Source of the DNA: Oscillospiraceae bacterium
GTDB lineage: Bacteria > Bacillota > Clostridia > Oscillospirales > Oscillospiraceae
Direction: 5' to 3'
NCBI GenBank assembly: GCA_022846075.1
Contig: AP025582.1
Span: 2,418,001-2,482,000, forward strand
DNA: 64,000 bases
Positions 9,165 to 17,936 of the stretch are shown here, one piece after another. The stretch's first letter is position 1. Every line of letters begins with the position of its first letter. The translations under genes and the position numbers were made by a program. The notes beneath the pieces were generated by a model. It made no database searches. It saw only the letters and a program-made list of their open reading frames with translations, and was not told the DNA's origin.

Positions 9165-9193
9165 AGAATATCAAATTTAAGCTTTCCCGTCAA
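9165..9193 (-). promoter_or_regulatory. Predicted ptsH promoter
   Basis: On the minus strand, TTGACG (9188-9193) and TATTCT (9165-9170) are separated by exactly 17 bp, about 42 bp before the ptsH start. Confidence 0.8.
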
Positions 9194-9270
9194 TGGCATT
9201 TTACACAAAATACAAGCGCCAACCTTGGCCCCATACCCTGTTTCTCCCCATTACCAGTGCCGCTCAGCCC

Positions 9271-9471
9271 AGCCTTCCCCCCGGGGGAAGGTGGCGCCGC
9301 CCAAGGGGCGGTGACGGATGAGGGGAACTTAGTCTCTATGGACCGGTTCCTTTTCGTGCCGTTCCCCTCATCCGCCCCCTTCGGGGGCACCTTCTGCCCA
9401 CAGAGCATGAGCTGTCCGTATGCGGCACATCCGCTGACGGACAGCCAACCCCAAGGGGAAGGTGTTGTTCT
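9271..9471. repeat. Dispersed palindromic intergenic repeat, copy 1
   Basis: This 307-bp gap between ptsH and mutS2 has no gene. It holds CCTTCCCCCCGGGGGAAGG, then ACGGATGAGGGGAAC and, 40 bp on, its inverted partner GTTCCCCTCATCCG, then GCTGTCCG...CGGACAGC and a terminal AAGGGGAAGG. The same modules recur near 12.2 kb and 24.2 kb. It looks like a small non-coding mobile or REP-like repeat. Confidence 0.75.
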
Positions 9472-9481
9472 ATGGGGATTT

Positions 9482-11854
9482 CTATTTCAGCTCCGCCACC
9501 GTCACGCCGTCCTCACCCTCGCCGAAGCGGCCGGGGCGGAAGGCCTTGACGTAGGGGCTGCGCTTGAGGTGGGTGCGCACGGCGGTCCGCACCGCGCCGG
9601 TGCCCTTGCCGTGGATGATGCGCACCTCGGCCAGCTTGCCCATGACGGCGTTGTCCAGGAACCGGTCCAGCTCCACGATGGCCTCGTCCCCGGTGAGGCC
9701 CCGCAGGTCCACCTCGGGGGAGGCCCCCAGGCTTCTGAGCTGGTGGGAGGCCCGTTCCACGATCTTTTTTACCGACTGCTGGGTCTCCCCCTCGGTGACC
9801 CGGACCTCGTCCTGAGCGGCAGTGAGCTTCAAAATGCCCGCCTGGAGCTGGAGAGTGCCGTCCTTCTTCACGTCCAGCACCGTGGCCCGGGTGCCGTTCA
9901 TCTTGATGAGCTCCACCGTGTCCCCCTTTACCGCGGGGCGGGTGGGGGGCGGCACGGGGGCCTCGGGAGCCCGGCCCAGCTTGCCCTCGGCGGCGTTCAG
10001 CTTGCCCCGGAGCCCGGCCCGGGCCTCGTTCACCCGCTGCCAGTCCTCCTCCTGCTTCCGGCGCTTCTTCATCTCGTCCAGCTCCCGGAAGGTGTCGTCG
10101 GCGGCCTGCCGGGCCTCGGCCAGGATGGCCCGGGCCTCTGCCTGGGCCTTCTCCACAGCCCTGGCCCGCTCCTTCTCCAGCCCGTCCCGGTACTCCCGGG
10201 CCTGGCGCTGGTACTCCTCGGTCTCCCGCCGGAGTTTTTCCGCCGCCTCCTTCTCCCGCTCCATCTCCTGGCGCTGGCGGTCCAGTTGGGTCAGCACATC
10301 CTCGAAGCGCACGTTCTCGGCGCTGACCCGCCCCGCCGCCGCGTCGATGACATGGCCGGGCAGGCCCAAACGCTGGGAGATGGCGAAGGCGTTGCTCTTT
10401 CCGGGGATGCCGATAAGCAACTTATAGGTGGGGGCCAGGGTCTCCACGTTGAACTCGCAGGAGGCGTTCTCCACCCCCGGGGTGGTCATGGCGTAGACCT
10501 TCAGCTCGGCGTAGTGGGTGGTGGCGGCCACCAGGGCCCCCAGGGACCGGGTCTCCTCGATGATGGCGGCGGCCAGGGCTGCTCCCTCCACCGGGTCGGT
10601 GCCCGCCCCCAGCTCGTCGAAGAGCACCAGGCTCCGCTCCCCCGCCTCCCCCAGGATGCCCACGATGTTCACCATGTGGGAGGAAAAGGTGGACAGGCTT
10701 TGGGCGATGGACTGCTCGTCCCCGATGTCGGCCAGCACCCGGTCGAAAACGGGCATCCGGCTTTCCCCGGAGGCGGGGATGTGGAGCCCGCACTGGGCCA
10801 TAAGCACCAGGAGCCCCAGGGTCTTGAGGGTCACGGTCTTGCCGCCGGTGTTGGGGCCGGTGACCACCAGGGTGTCGAAGTCCTCCCCCAGCCGCAGGTC
10901 GTTGGCCACGGCGGTGTCCCGGTCCAGGAGGGGGTGGCGGGCCCGCTGGAAGGAGATGCCCCTATCCACGATCTTGGGGGCCATGCCCCGCATCCGCAGG
11001 GACAGCCCCGCCCGGGCAAAGATGCCGTCCAGCAGGATGAGGAAATCGTAGTCCTGCCGGATGTCCTCCCGGTGGCCGGCGCACTCCGCCGACAGCTCGG
11101 CCAGGATGCGCTCGATCTCCTTCTTCTCCTTGGCCTCCAGCTCCCGAAGCTCGTTGTTGGCCTTCACCACCCCCATGGGCTCGATGAAGAAACTCCCCCC
11201 GCTGGCGGACACGTCGTGGACCAGGCCGGGCACCTCGTTCTTGCACTCCGACTTCACCGGCACCACGTACCGGCCGTTTCGCTGGGTGATGATAGGCTCC
11301 TGGAGGTACTTGGACTGGTTGGAGGAGATAAGCCGCTGGAGGATGTCCCGCACCTTTCCGGCGGTGGCCCGCTTGTGGCGGCGGATGTCGGCCAGCTCGG
11401 GGCTGGCGGCGTCGGCGATCTCGTCCTCGGCCAGGATGGAGCCGGTGATCTTCTCCTCCAGGAACCGGTTGGCGGTAAGGCCGTGGAACAGCGGGTCGAT
11501 GGGGGTCTTTTTGTCGCTCCCCGCGGCGTACTCCATGGCCCCACGGGCGCAGCGGAGCACAGCGGCAATGTCCAGCAGCTCCCGGGTGTTGAGGGAGCCG
11601 CCCATGTCCGCCCGCTGGAGGGAGGCCGCCACGGGCCGCACCCCCGAAAAGGAGGGGGAGCCCCGCAGGCTCACCAGGTCCACGGCGGCGGAAGTCTCGG
11701 CCAGGGCCCGCTCCACGTCGTCGGCGTCGGTGAGGGGGCGCAGGGCCAGGGCCCGCTCCTTCCCCTCCTCGGTCACCGCCTCGGCGGCCAGGAGTTCCAG
11801 GACTTTGGGCAGCTCCAGGGTCTCGATGGATTTTTCAAATAATTCGTCTCGCAT
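9482..11854 (-). CDS. mutS2: Endonuclease MutS2
   Basis: MutS2 family ATPase/nuclease of 790 residues, linked in this family to suppression of recombination and rescue of collided ribosomes. It has the MutS core and clamp, the Walker A motif GPNTGGKTVTLKTLG, DELGAGTDPVEG (Walker B), and a long coiled coil (EKEAAEKLRRETEEYQ region). The C-terminal Smr nuclease domain has VDLRGLTGDEA and the HGKGTG motif. The start is taken at ATG 11854, which begins MRDELFEKSIETLELPKV and has GAGG upstream; the frame is open further but unsupported. Confidence 0.93.
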   Translation of the reverse strand: MRDELFEKSIETLELPKVLELLAAEAVTEEGKERALALRPLTDADDVERALAETSAAVDLVSLRGSPSFSGVRPVAASLQRADMGGSLNTRELLDIAAVLRCARGAMEYAAGSDKKTPIDPLFHGLTANRFLEEKITGSILAEDEIADAASPELADIRRHKRATAGKVRDILQRLISSNQSKYLQEPIITQRNGRYVVPVKSECKNEVPGLVHDVSASGGSFFIEPMGVVKANNELRELEAKEKKEIERILAELSAECAGHREDIRQDYDFLILLDGIFARAGLSLRMRGMAPKIVDRGISFQRARHPLLDRDTAVANDLRLGEDFDTLVVTGPNTGGKTVTLKTLGLLVLMAQCGLHIPASGESRMPVFDRVLADIGDEQSIAQSLSTFSSHMVNIVGILGEAGERSLVLFDELGAGTDPVEGAALAAAIIEETRSLGALVAATTHYAELKVYAMTTPGVENASCEFNVETLAPTYKLLIGIPGKSNAFAISQRLGLPGHVIDAAAGRVSAENVRFEDVLTQLDRQRQEMEREKEAAEKLRRETEEYQRQAREYRDGLEKERARAVEKAQAEARAILAEARQAADDTFRELDEMKKRRKQEEDWQRVNEARAGLRGKLNAAEGKLGRAPEAPVPPPTRPAVKGDTVELIKMNGTRATVLDVKKDGTLQLQAGILKLTAAQDEVRVTEGETQQSVKKIVERASHQLRSLGASPEVDLRGLTGDEAIVELDRFLDNAVMGKLAEVRIIHGKGTGAVRTAVRTHLKRSPYVKAFRPGRFGEGEDGVTVAELK

Positions 11855-11916
11855 AGTTAACCTCGATGTGGGTTTGTTTCGGTTGGTGACTGACTGCACG
11901 TCGGGACGTGCGTCCT

Positions 11917-11961
11917 TCTGGGGGATGTTTCTTTTCCTCGGGAAAAGAAACATCCCCCAGA
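11917..11961. repeat. Perfect 21-bp hairpin upstream of mutS2
   Basis: The arms 11917-11937 and 11941-11961 are exact reverse complements around a TCG loop. It begins 63 bp upstream of the mutS2 start and is not followed by a U-run in the mutS2 direction. It may be a mobile palindrome or a 5'-leader structure. Confidence 0.8.
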
Positions 11962-12128
11962 CCCCCAAAGAAAAGTCTTTTGGTGCAGCCTTGAGCGCAG
12001 TTTTCCTTCCCAGTAGAAGGTCTACTGCTCATTGTTAGGGGGAAAAGCACGGGTGCGTCTGTGCGACACGTGGTCCCCCTAGCGCCGCTCGGCCGCTGAC
12101 GTATTCTTGACTGAAGGCGTTGCATTGC

Positions 12129-12177
12129 CAAGGGCTCCCCCTTTGGGGGAGCTGTCAGCGAAGCTGACTGAGAGGGG
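12129..12177. repeat. Palindromic repeat GGCTCCCCC...GGGGGAGC type
   Basis: GGCTCCCCC TTT GGGGGAGC is followed by GTCAGCGAAGCTGAC, two adjacent hairpins. This kind of element is typical of repeated intergenic sequences in gut Clostridia. Confidence 0.6.
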
Positions 12178-12206
12178 GCCGCTGACGTGCGCTTGACAGA
12201 AGGTTG

Positions 12207-12347
12207 GTCTTTAGCCTTCCCCCTGGGGGAAGGTGGCAGCCCGAAGGGCTGACGGATGAGGGGAACTGGGGACATGGGAAAGGCTCTGCAAAACGATAGG
12301 TTCCCCTCATCAGTCTCGCTTCGCTCGACAGCTTCCCCCAGGGGAAG
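12207..12347. repeat. Dispersed palindromic intergenic repeat, copy 2
   Basis: It begins AGCCTTCCCCCTGGGGGAAGGTGG, carries GACGGATGAGGGGAAC and its inverted partner GTTCCCCTCATC, and ends CTTCCCCCAGGGGAAGCCT. The modules and order match copy 1 at 9.3 kb. Confidence 0.75.
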
Positions 12348-12645
12348 CCTAAGAGCTGCGGAACCCCGGACCCGTTACGGAGTAAGGGGCCAGGGTCATC
12401 CCACGCCTGTAAGAACAGCCCCGGGGGATGAATCCAAACAAGGGGGCCAGCGTAGGCCGGGTCGCTGTGCCACCCGGGGCTCTCTTGCGCAAGCGGGATA
12501 ACGTGGCAAAGTTCCTCGACGGCACGAGCGTAGGCCGCCCGGCTACGCCGGGCGGGTCTCTCTTTCAAGGGAAGCAGGTCACGGGCTATTCTTTCCAAAA
12601 AGAATAGTCCCCCACGTCCTCCCACATGCGGTCCGCACGTAACCA

Positions 12646-14706
12646 TCAGTGGAGGAACAAGCTCCCCACTTGATATATTAGGAAGCTCACCACCCAGGCG
12701 GTGGCCACCTGGAAGGCCACGGAAAACGCCGTCCACTTCCAGCTCCCCGACTCCCGCCGGATAACGCCGATGGTGGCCGCGCAGGGCACGTAGAGGAGGC
12801 AGAACACCATGACGCAGTAGGCGTTCAGCGGCCCAAAGCCCATGGCGGACAGCCCCCCCGCCACCGCCGCCATCCCGGCGGCGGAATTGATGTTGTTCAC
12901 CCCGAAGAGGATGGCGGTGGAGGACACCACCACCTCCTTGGCGGAGATCCCGGCGATGAGGGCCACGGCGATGGGCCAGAAGCCCAGCCCCGCCGGGGCC
13001 AGGAAGGGCACGATGGCCTTGCCCAGGATGGCCCCGAAGCTCTCTTCCATAAGGGAAGTATACCCACCCGGCCCGAAGTTCAGGAGGAACCAGAGCAAAA
13101 TGGAGGCCACGAAGATGACGGTGCCCGCCTTGGTCAGGTAGTCCTTCACCTTTTCCCACACATAGACCGCCACCGTCCGGGCCGAGGGCATCTTGTACTC
13201 GGGCAGCTCAATGAGGAGGTCGTTGGTCTGGATGCCCTTCCCCTTCTCCAGCGTATGGAGGACGAAGGCCACCAGCAGGGCCACCAGGATGCCGATGAGA
13301 TACATGGAGTAGGCCGCCAGCATGGCGTACCGGTCAAAGAACAGCCCGGAAAAAAGGATGTAGATGGGCAGCCGGGCGGAGCAGGACATGAAGGGGGTCA
13401 CCAGCATGGTCTTGAACCGGTCCCGCCGGTTCTCCAGGGCCCTGGAGGCCATGATGGCGGGCACCGAGCAGCCGAAGCCCAGCACCATGGGCAGAAAGGC
13501 CCGGCCGGACAGCCCCATCTTCCCCATGATGCCGTCCATGATATAGGCCACCCGGGCCATATACCCCGTATCCTCCAGGAAGGCCAAGGCCAGGAAGAGA
13601 ATAAAGATGTTGGGCAGAAAGGTCAGGATGCCCCCCACGCCGGCGATGATGCCGTCGGTGATGAGGGCGGTGAGGAGCTCCCCCACCCCCCAGCCCGCCA
13701 GGAGGTCGGCCGCCGCCAGGGTGAGCCAATCCACCCCCAGCTCGAAAAAGCCCTTGAGAAAATCCCCCACTGTAAAGGTGAGGAAGAACACCAGCGCCAT
13801 GATGCCCAAAAAGATGGGCAGGCCCCACACCGGGTGGGTAAGCACCTGGTCCACCCGCTCGGTCAGGGCCGCCTTTTCCTCCCTGTGGACCAGGACCTCC
13901 CCCATGACCTCCTCGATGAAGTCGTACTTCTGGTTGATGATGTCGGTCTCATAGCTGCGGTCCAGGATGTCGGGCAGGTCCACCGGGTATTGGGCGGTCA
14001 CCGCCCCGTCCCCCTCCAGCAGCTTGATGGCATGCCAGCGGGTGTTTTTAATGGCGGGATACTTCCGCTCCAGGGCTGTGGAGACGGCGTCGATGCGGAA
14101 TTCCATCAACTCGTCGTACACCATGACGTAACGCTCGTGTTTTTCCGCCGGGCCTGTCCGGCGGCGGCTGTGCCACTCGTGCTCATGGATGATGGGGTCC
14201 CTGTGCTCTGTCCCGGCGTGGTGGGCGGCGGCGTGGATCAGCACCTCCAGCCCCGTCCGCTTCCGGGCGGACACGGGGATGACGGGCACCCCCAGCATCT
14301 CGGGCAGGCGGTGGAGGTCGATCTCCATGCCCCGCTTGGCGATGATGTCCATCATGTTGAGGGCCACCACCACCGGCTTTCCCAGCTCTAAGAGCTGAAG
14401 GGTCAGGTAGAGGTTGCGCTCCAGGGAGGAGGCGTCCACCACGTCGATGATGACGTCCACCTCGTCGGAGAGGATGAACCGGCGGGACACCTGCTCCTCC
14501 ATGGTATAGGAGGTGAGGGAGTAGGTCCCCGGCAGGTCCACCAGCTTGATGTTCAGGTCGTGGTCCTTCACGGTCCCCTCCACCCGCTCCACGGTGACGC
14601 CGGGCCAGTTGGCCACCTTCAGGTTGGCCCCGGTGTAGGCGTTGAAGAGGGTGGTCTTGCCGCAGTTGGGGTTGCCGATGAAGGCCACCGTCAATTCTCT
14701 GGCCAT
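12646..14706 (-). CDS. feoB: Ferrous iron transporter B
   Basis: Inner-membrane Fe(II) transporter of 686 residues. The cytoplasmic G domain at the N-terminus shows G1 GNPNCGKTT, G3 DLPGTYS and G4 NMMD. The rest is a polytopic membrane domain with Gate motifs such as GFGCSVPAIMASR. The start at ATG 14706 follows GAGGTGG and lies one base after the feoA stop, so the two are translationally coupled. A 13-residue upstream extension in the frame overlaps feoA and is not supported. Confidence 0.95.
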   Translation of the reverse strand: MARELTVAFIGNPNCGKTTLFNAYTGANLKVANWPGVTVERVEGTVKDHDLNIKLVDLPGTYSLTSYTMEEQVSRRFILSDEVDVIIDVVDASSLERNLYLTLQLLELGKPVVVALNMMDIIAKRGMEIDLHRLPEMLGVPVIPVSARKRTGLEVLIHAAAHHAGTEHRDPIIHEHEWHSRRRTGPAEKHERYVMVYDELMEFRIDAVSTALERKYPAIKNTRWHAIKLLEGDGAVTAQYPVDLPDILDRSYETDIINQKYDFIEEVMGEVLVHREEKAALTERVDQVLTHPVWGLPIFLGIMALVFFLTFTVGDFLKGFFELGVDWLTLAAADLLAGWGVGELLTALITDGIIAGVGGILTFLPNIFILFLALAFLEDTGYMARVAYIMDGIMGKMGLSGRAFLPMVLGFGCSVPAIMASRALENRRDRFKTMLVTPFMSCSARLPIYILFSGLFFDRYAMLAAYSMYLIGILVALLVAFVLHTLEKGKGIQTNDLLIELPEYKMPSARTVAVYVWEKVKDYLTKAGTVIFVASILLWFLLNFGPGGYTSLMEESFGAILGKAIVPFLAPAGLGFWPIAVALIAGISAKEVVVSSTAILFGVNNINSAAGMAAVAGGLSAMGFGPLNAYCVMVFCLLYVPCAATIGVIRRESGSWKWTAFSVAFQVATAWVVSFLIYQVGSLFLH

Positions 14707-14707
14707 G

Positions 14708-14923
14708 TCAAGCCACCTCGATCCTTCGGGTGATGCCCCGCCCAATGGCGAACCGGGTGCCCCGCACCTTCAAAATCAGGGTCCCGCCGCCTTTGCTGCC
14801 CAGGATGGACACCCGGGTCCCCAGGGTCATGCCCAGGGCCTCCAGCCGGTGCTCCACCTGCTCGGGCAGCTCCATGCGGGACACCGTATAACTCTGTCCC
14901 ACTTCGCCGGAATCTAACGTCAT
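14708..14923 (-). CDS. feoA: Ferrous iron transport protein A
   Basis: Small SH3-like cytosolic partner of FeoB, 71 residues. It begins MTLDSGEVGQSYTVSRMELP and contains HRLEALGMTLGTRVSI and GTRFAIGRGI, typical of FeoA. AAGGAGG lies 9 nt before the ATG at 14923. It is the first gene of feoAB. Confidence 0.92.
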   Translation of the reverse strand: MTLDSGEVGQSYTVSRMELPEQVEHRLEALGMTLGTRVSILGSKGGGTLILKVRGTRFAIGRGITRRIEVA

Positions 14924-14940
14924 ATGTACCTGCCTCCTTA

Positions 14941-15014
14941 AAGCCCTCCCCTCCAAGGGAAGGGTGCCCCCTCGCCGGTCCGGCCCCCGGCCGGACGGCT
15001 TCCCCCCTCAGGGA
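14941..15014. repeat. Dispersed palindromic repeat, divergent copy
   Basis: CCCTCCCCTCCAAGGGAAGGG, CCGGTCCGGCCCCCGGCCGG and CTTCCCCCCTCAGGGAAGCC fill the gap between recO and feoA. They are related to the other intergenic palindromes but rearranged. Confidence 0.5.
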
Positions 15015-15017
15015 AGC

Positions 15018-15776
15018 CTATGGCGATATCTGTAAACTCTTGTAAAAATCCAGGGTGCGGAAGCCCCGCTCCAGCTGGGTGAGCAAAAAGCTCTCGCAGG
15101 CCCCCGCGAACCGCTCCAGGCTCCCCCCCTCCAGCTGGAAAGAGAACAGCCGCTTGGGCGGGCCGTACACCACGTGCCGGAGGGCCGCCAGCGAGGGGCC
15201 GTCCAGGGGCATGGAGATGCCCTCCTCCCCCACCTCGCCCCGGCACCGCTGGCAGTGGAGCACCCCGGCGGAGAGGTTCAGCCGGGGCGCCTCGGGCTGG
15301 GGCAGGCCGCAGACGGCGCAGGCGTCCAGCAGGGGTTCGTACCCCACCAGGCAGGCCAGCTTCATCTCAAAGGCCCCCTTCACCAGGGCGGGGGGCTTGC
15401 CCAATTTGTCCAGAGCGTAGAGGGAGTTGAGGACCAGGGACAGCAGTCCCGGCGTCTCCACCCCCTCCTCGGCCACCGCCTCCGCCGTCTCGGCGAAGTA
15501 GGAACCCAGGGCCAGCTTCTCCAGGTCGGAGCGCACCCCCCGGAACTCCTCCAGGGTGCTGGCCTCATTCAGCGACCAGAGGTCCTGATAGTCGAACACC
15601 GTCATGTCCGACCACACCAAAAGCTGGGCGGGGGCGGCCAGGGGGCTGTTCTTCCGCCGGCAGCCCCGGGCCTTCACCGTCCGCTTCCCCTGGCCCTCGG
15701 CCAGGACGGTCAGGATCTTGTCGGTCTCTTTGTAGTTGACCTCCCGGAGCACCAGGCCCCTCGTCACCACGTGCAT
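15018..15776 (-). CDS. recO: DNA repair protein RecO
   Basis: RecO loads RecA with RecR during RecFOR repair. The 252-residue protein has the N-terminal OB fold (TRGLVLREVNYKETDKILTVL) and a C-terminal domain with a CAVC...CQRC zinc knuckle at about residues 154-176. It is the last gene of the yqfC-to-recO cluster. Confidence 0.93.
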   Translation of the reverse strand: MHVVTRGLVLREVNYKETDKILTVLAEGQGKRTVKARGCRRKNSPLAAPAQLLVWSDMTVFDYQDLWSLNEASTLEEFRGVRSDLEKLALGSYFAETAEAVAEEGVETPGLLSLVLNSLYALDKLGKPPALVKGAFEMKLACLVGYEPLLDACAVCGLPQPEAPRLNLSAGVLHCQRCRGEVGEEGISMPLDGPSLAALRHVVYGPPKRLFSFQLEGGSLERFAGACESFLLTQLERGFRTLDFYKSLQISP

Positions 15777-15792
15777 ATCCTATGTACGGGCG

Positions 15793-15906
15793 TCAGGCGG
15801 ATCGCTCCGCGGCCTGACGCTCCTCCTCCCTCAAGCAGCAATAGAGGCTGTACGCCTCCGGAAGTCCGGTCTGAACAAAAAGCTCCCAGGCAAGTGCGAC
15901 GGTCAT
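15793..15906 (-). CDS. yqzL: YqzL-like small protein
   Basis: A 37-residue frame encodes MTVALAWELFVQTGLPEAYS and then an Arg/Glu-rich tail. The W-x-LF-x-QTG-x-x-x-AY pattern resembles the YqzL family, whose gene lies between era and recO in many Firmicutes, as it does here. GAAGGGGG precedes the ATG by 7 nt. Function unknown. The evidence is pattern plus synteny. Confidence 0.7.
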   Translation of the reverse strand: MTVALAWELFVQTGLPEAYSLYCCLREEERQAAERSA

Positions 15907-16023
15907 GACGGCGCCCCCTTCGATTTTCTCTCTGGGGTTAGCTTGCCGTATTCGCGGGGAAATATCAGCGTTAAATTTATCCCCTCAAAATGGAAATCAT
16001 ATCCGGACCGCTTTGGGACAATA

Positions 16024-16386
16024 TCATTTTACCCTTGTAAAATCAGCGCTGGTATCTCCGCCGGTCTCAATGCGCAGCGTATCGCCCTTCAACGTATAGC
16101 CGATGCCCACGCTCACCTCGCCCGACGTCAGGGTCAGCGTATCATCCGTCAGCTTGTATGTGAACGATGTCTCGGCGCGGGTGCCTTCCCCGGTCGTGAC
16201 CTCCAGCGTACCCGTGCCATCCTCGTCGAACGTCAACGTGTCAGCGCCTTCAAAAAACACCTGCTCTCCCTGTATCTCCCAGGCGCCGTCACTCTCCCAC
16301 GTGCCGATGATCTGCCCTGACGCCCCGCAGGCACACAGAACAAGCAGCAGACCGCCTGCCAGCAGACTCACAAAACACCTTTTCAT
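16024..16386 (-). CDS. Small lipoprotein, calycin/lipocalin-like
   Basis: A 120-residue predicted lipoprotein. The signal peptide ends in the lipobox LVLCAC, so the mature N-terminus is a lipid-modified Cys about 19 residues in. The rest alternates short beta strands (IIGTWESDGAWEIQG...TLTFDEDGTGTLEV...), a pattern of lipocalin-like 'GTW' domains. The ATG at 16386 has AAGGAG at good spacing. It interrupts the usual era-yqzL adjacency. Ligand unknown. Confidence 0.75.
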   Translation of the reverse strand: MKRCFVSLLAGGLLLVLCACGASGQIIGTWESDGAWEIQGEQVFFEGADTLTFDEDGTGTLEVTTGEGTRAETSFTYKLTDDTLTLTSGEVSVGIGYTLKGDTLRIETGGDTSADFTRVK

Positions 16387-16412
16387 CACAAACTCCTTTT
16401 TAGCTTTTAGCC

Positions 16413-17306
16413 TCAGTCGTCCCGGTAGCCGAAGTTGTGGACCAGGTTCAGGTTGTCCCGCCAGTTCTCCTTCACCTTGACCCAGGTCTGAAGGAAAACC
16501 TTGGTGCCCATAAAAGCCTCCATATCCTCCCGGGCCATGGTGGAGATCTTTTTCAGCATGGCCCCCTTCTTGCCGATGATGATGCCCTTGTGGCTCTCCT
16601 TCTCACAGTAGATGGTGGCGTCGGCCTCAATGACCTCGTCGTCCCGCTCGGAGAATTTGGTCAGCTCCACGGCGGTGCCGTGGGGGACCTCCTTATCCAG
16701 GCACAGCAGCAGCTTTTCCCGCAGGATCTCCCCGCAGACCTGCCGCTCGGGCTGGTCGGTGACCATCCCCTCGGGAAAGAGGTGGGGCCCCTCGGGCAGA
16801 TAGCCCTCCAGCAGGTCCAGCAGGTCCCCCACCCCGTCCCCCTGCCGGGCGGAAATGGGCATCACCGCGGCAAACTGGTGGTCCTGGGAATAGGCGGCGA
16901 TGACGGCCAGCAGGTCCTCCTTCTTCACCGTGTCGATCTTATTGATGACCAGCACCGTGGGGGCCTTTACCGCCGCCAGCCGCGCCATCAGCTCCTTTTC
17001 CGGCTCCCCCACGTGGGGGATGGGCTCCACCAGCAGCAGGGCGGCGTCTACGTCGGCCACGCTCTGGCGCACCACCCCCACCATGTAGTCCCCCAGCCGG
17101 GTCCTGGCCTTGTGGAGGCCAGGGGTGTCCAGGAACACAAACTGGCTCTCCCCCCGGTCCACCACGGCGCAGATGCGGTTGCGGGTGGTCTGGGGCTTGT
17201 TGGAGACAATGGCGATCTTCTCGCCCACCAGGGCGTTGGTGAGGGTGGACTTGCCCACGTTGGGCCGTCCCACGATGGCGATCATGCCGGCTTTGCTTTT
17301 CTTCAT
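16413..17306 (-). CDS. era: GTPase Era
   Basis: Essential GTPase that binds the 3' end of 16S rRNA during 30S assembly. The 297 residues contain G1 GRPNVGKST, G3 DTPGLHK, G4 NKID and a C-terminal KH domain with GIIIGKKGAMLKKI. GAGGAT lies before the ATG. Confidence 0.96.
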   Translation of the reverse strand: MKKSKAGMIAIVGRPNVGKSTLTNALVGEKIAIVSNKPQTTRNRICAVVDRGESQFVFLDTPGLHKARTRLGDYMVGVVRQSVADVDAALLLVEPIPHVGEPEKELMARLAAVKAPTVLVINKIDTVKKEDLLAVIAAYSQDHQFAAVMPISARQGDGVGDLLDLLEGYLPEGPHLFPEGMVTDQPERQVCGEILREKLLLCLDKEVPHGTAVELTKFSERDDEVIEADATIYCEKESHKGIIIGKKGAMLKKISTMAREDMEAFMGTKVFLQTWVKVKENWRDNLNLVHNFGYRDD

Positions 17307-17371
17307 AGGTGATCCTCAGCTTTCTTTGAGCGTTTTATCTGGATCGGGGCCTGTGCCCCCGGCTTCCCGGG

Positions 17372-17713
17372 TCACAGGCTCCAAATGTAGCACAGCGAGA
17401 GGGCGGTTAAAATCAGGTGGGCCCCCGCCGTGATGGCGGTGGGAATACCCAGCGGGGTCTTGAATTTCCGCTGTTGGCCGATGGCGAAAATCAGGCTGAA
17501 CACGGACAGCGGCGCGAAGCAGGCCCCGGCAATGACGAACCCGGTGCCCAGATAGAAGGGGGACAGTCCGGCGGTAAACAGGCTCAAAAGCAAGGTGACC
17601 ATCCCACCCACCACCAGAAAGGGGCCGATACACAAAAGCCCGCAGGCGACGGCCTCCAAAATCAGCAGGGCCAGAATCATCTTTTTGCTCTCCCGCCGGA
17701 ACATGCGCCTCAC
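17372..17713 (-). CDS. Small membrane protein of unknown function
   Basis: A 113-residue protein with about three hydrophobic segments (ILALLILEAVACGLLCIG, a central LLLSLF region, and SVFSLIFAIG), basic at the N-terminus and at QQRKFK. Not recognised. It occupies the place where dgkA and cdd often lie, but does not look like DgkA. The start is GTG 17713 or ATG 17704. Confidence 0.6.
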   Translation of the reverse strand: MRRMFRRESKKMILALLILEAVACGLLCIGPFLVVGGMVTLLLSLFTAGLSPFYLGTGFVIAGACFAPLSVFSLIFAIGQQRKFKTPLGIPTAITAGAHLILTALSLCYIWSL

Positions 17714-17738
17714 CCACTTTCTTTTCCGCTTCGCTCCC

Positions 17739-17936
17739 CTATGCCTCTTTATCCCCGGGCTTGTCCGGCCCGTCCCGTGTCTCGCCCAGCTTTTCGCAGA
17801 CGGCCCAGGTACAGCCCACGATCAGGCCGGGCAGGGCAAAGAGGATCAGGAGCACCACCGTCTCGCCCAGCAGGGCGGACAGCAGGTAAAATGCCAAAAG
17901 GGAGAGAAGCGCCATCCCAACAACGGCCCAAATCAT
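17739..17936 (-). CDS. Small membrane protein
   Basis: A 65-residue protein, hydrophobic over residues 1-48, then a charged tail EKLGETRDGPDKPGDKEA. Its ATG overlaps the ybeY stop (ATGA), which supports coupled translation. Function unknown. Confidence 0.65.
   Translation of the reverse strand: MIWAVVGMALLSLLAFYLLSALLGETVVLLILFALPGLIVGCTWAVCEKLGETRDGPDKPGDKEA

Larger units (their letters stand above)
11962..12645. other. Gene-free repeat-rich gap
   Basis: About 790 bp separates the mutS2 start from the feoB stop. Open frames crossing it do not resemble any protein. It contains the hairpin above, AGTAGAAGGTCTACT near 12012-12026, two dispersed repeats, and a hairpin GGGCTATTCTT...AAGAATAGTCCC near 12580-12611 that may terminate feoAB. 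I see no RNA gene. Confidence 0.6.
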
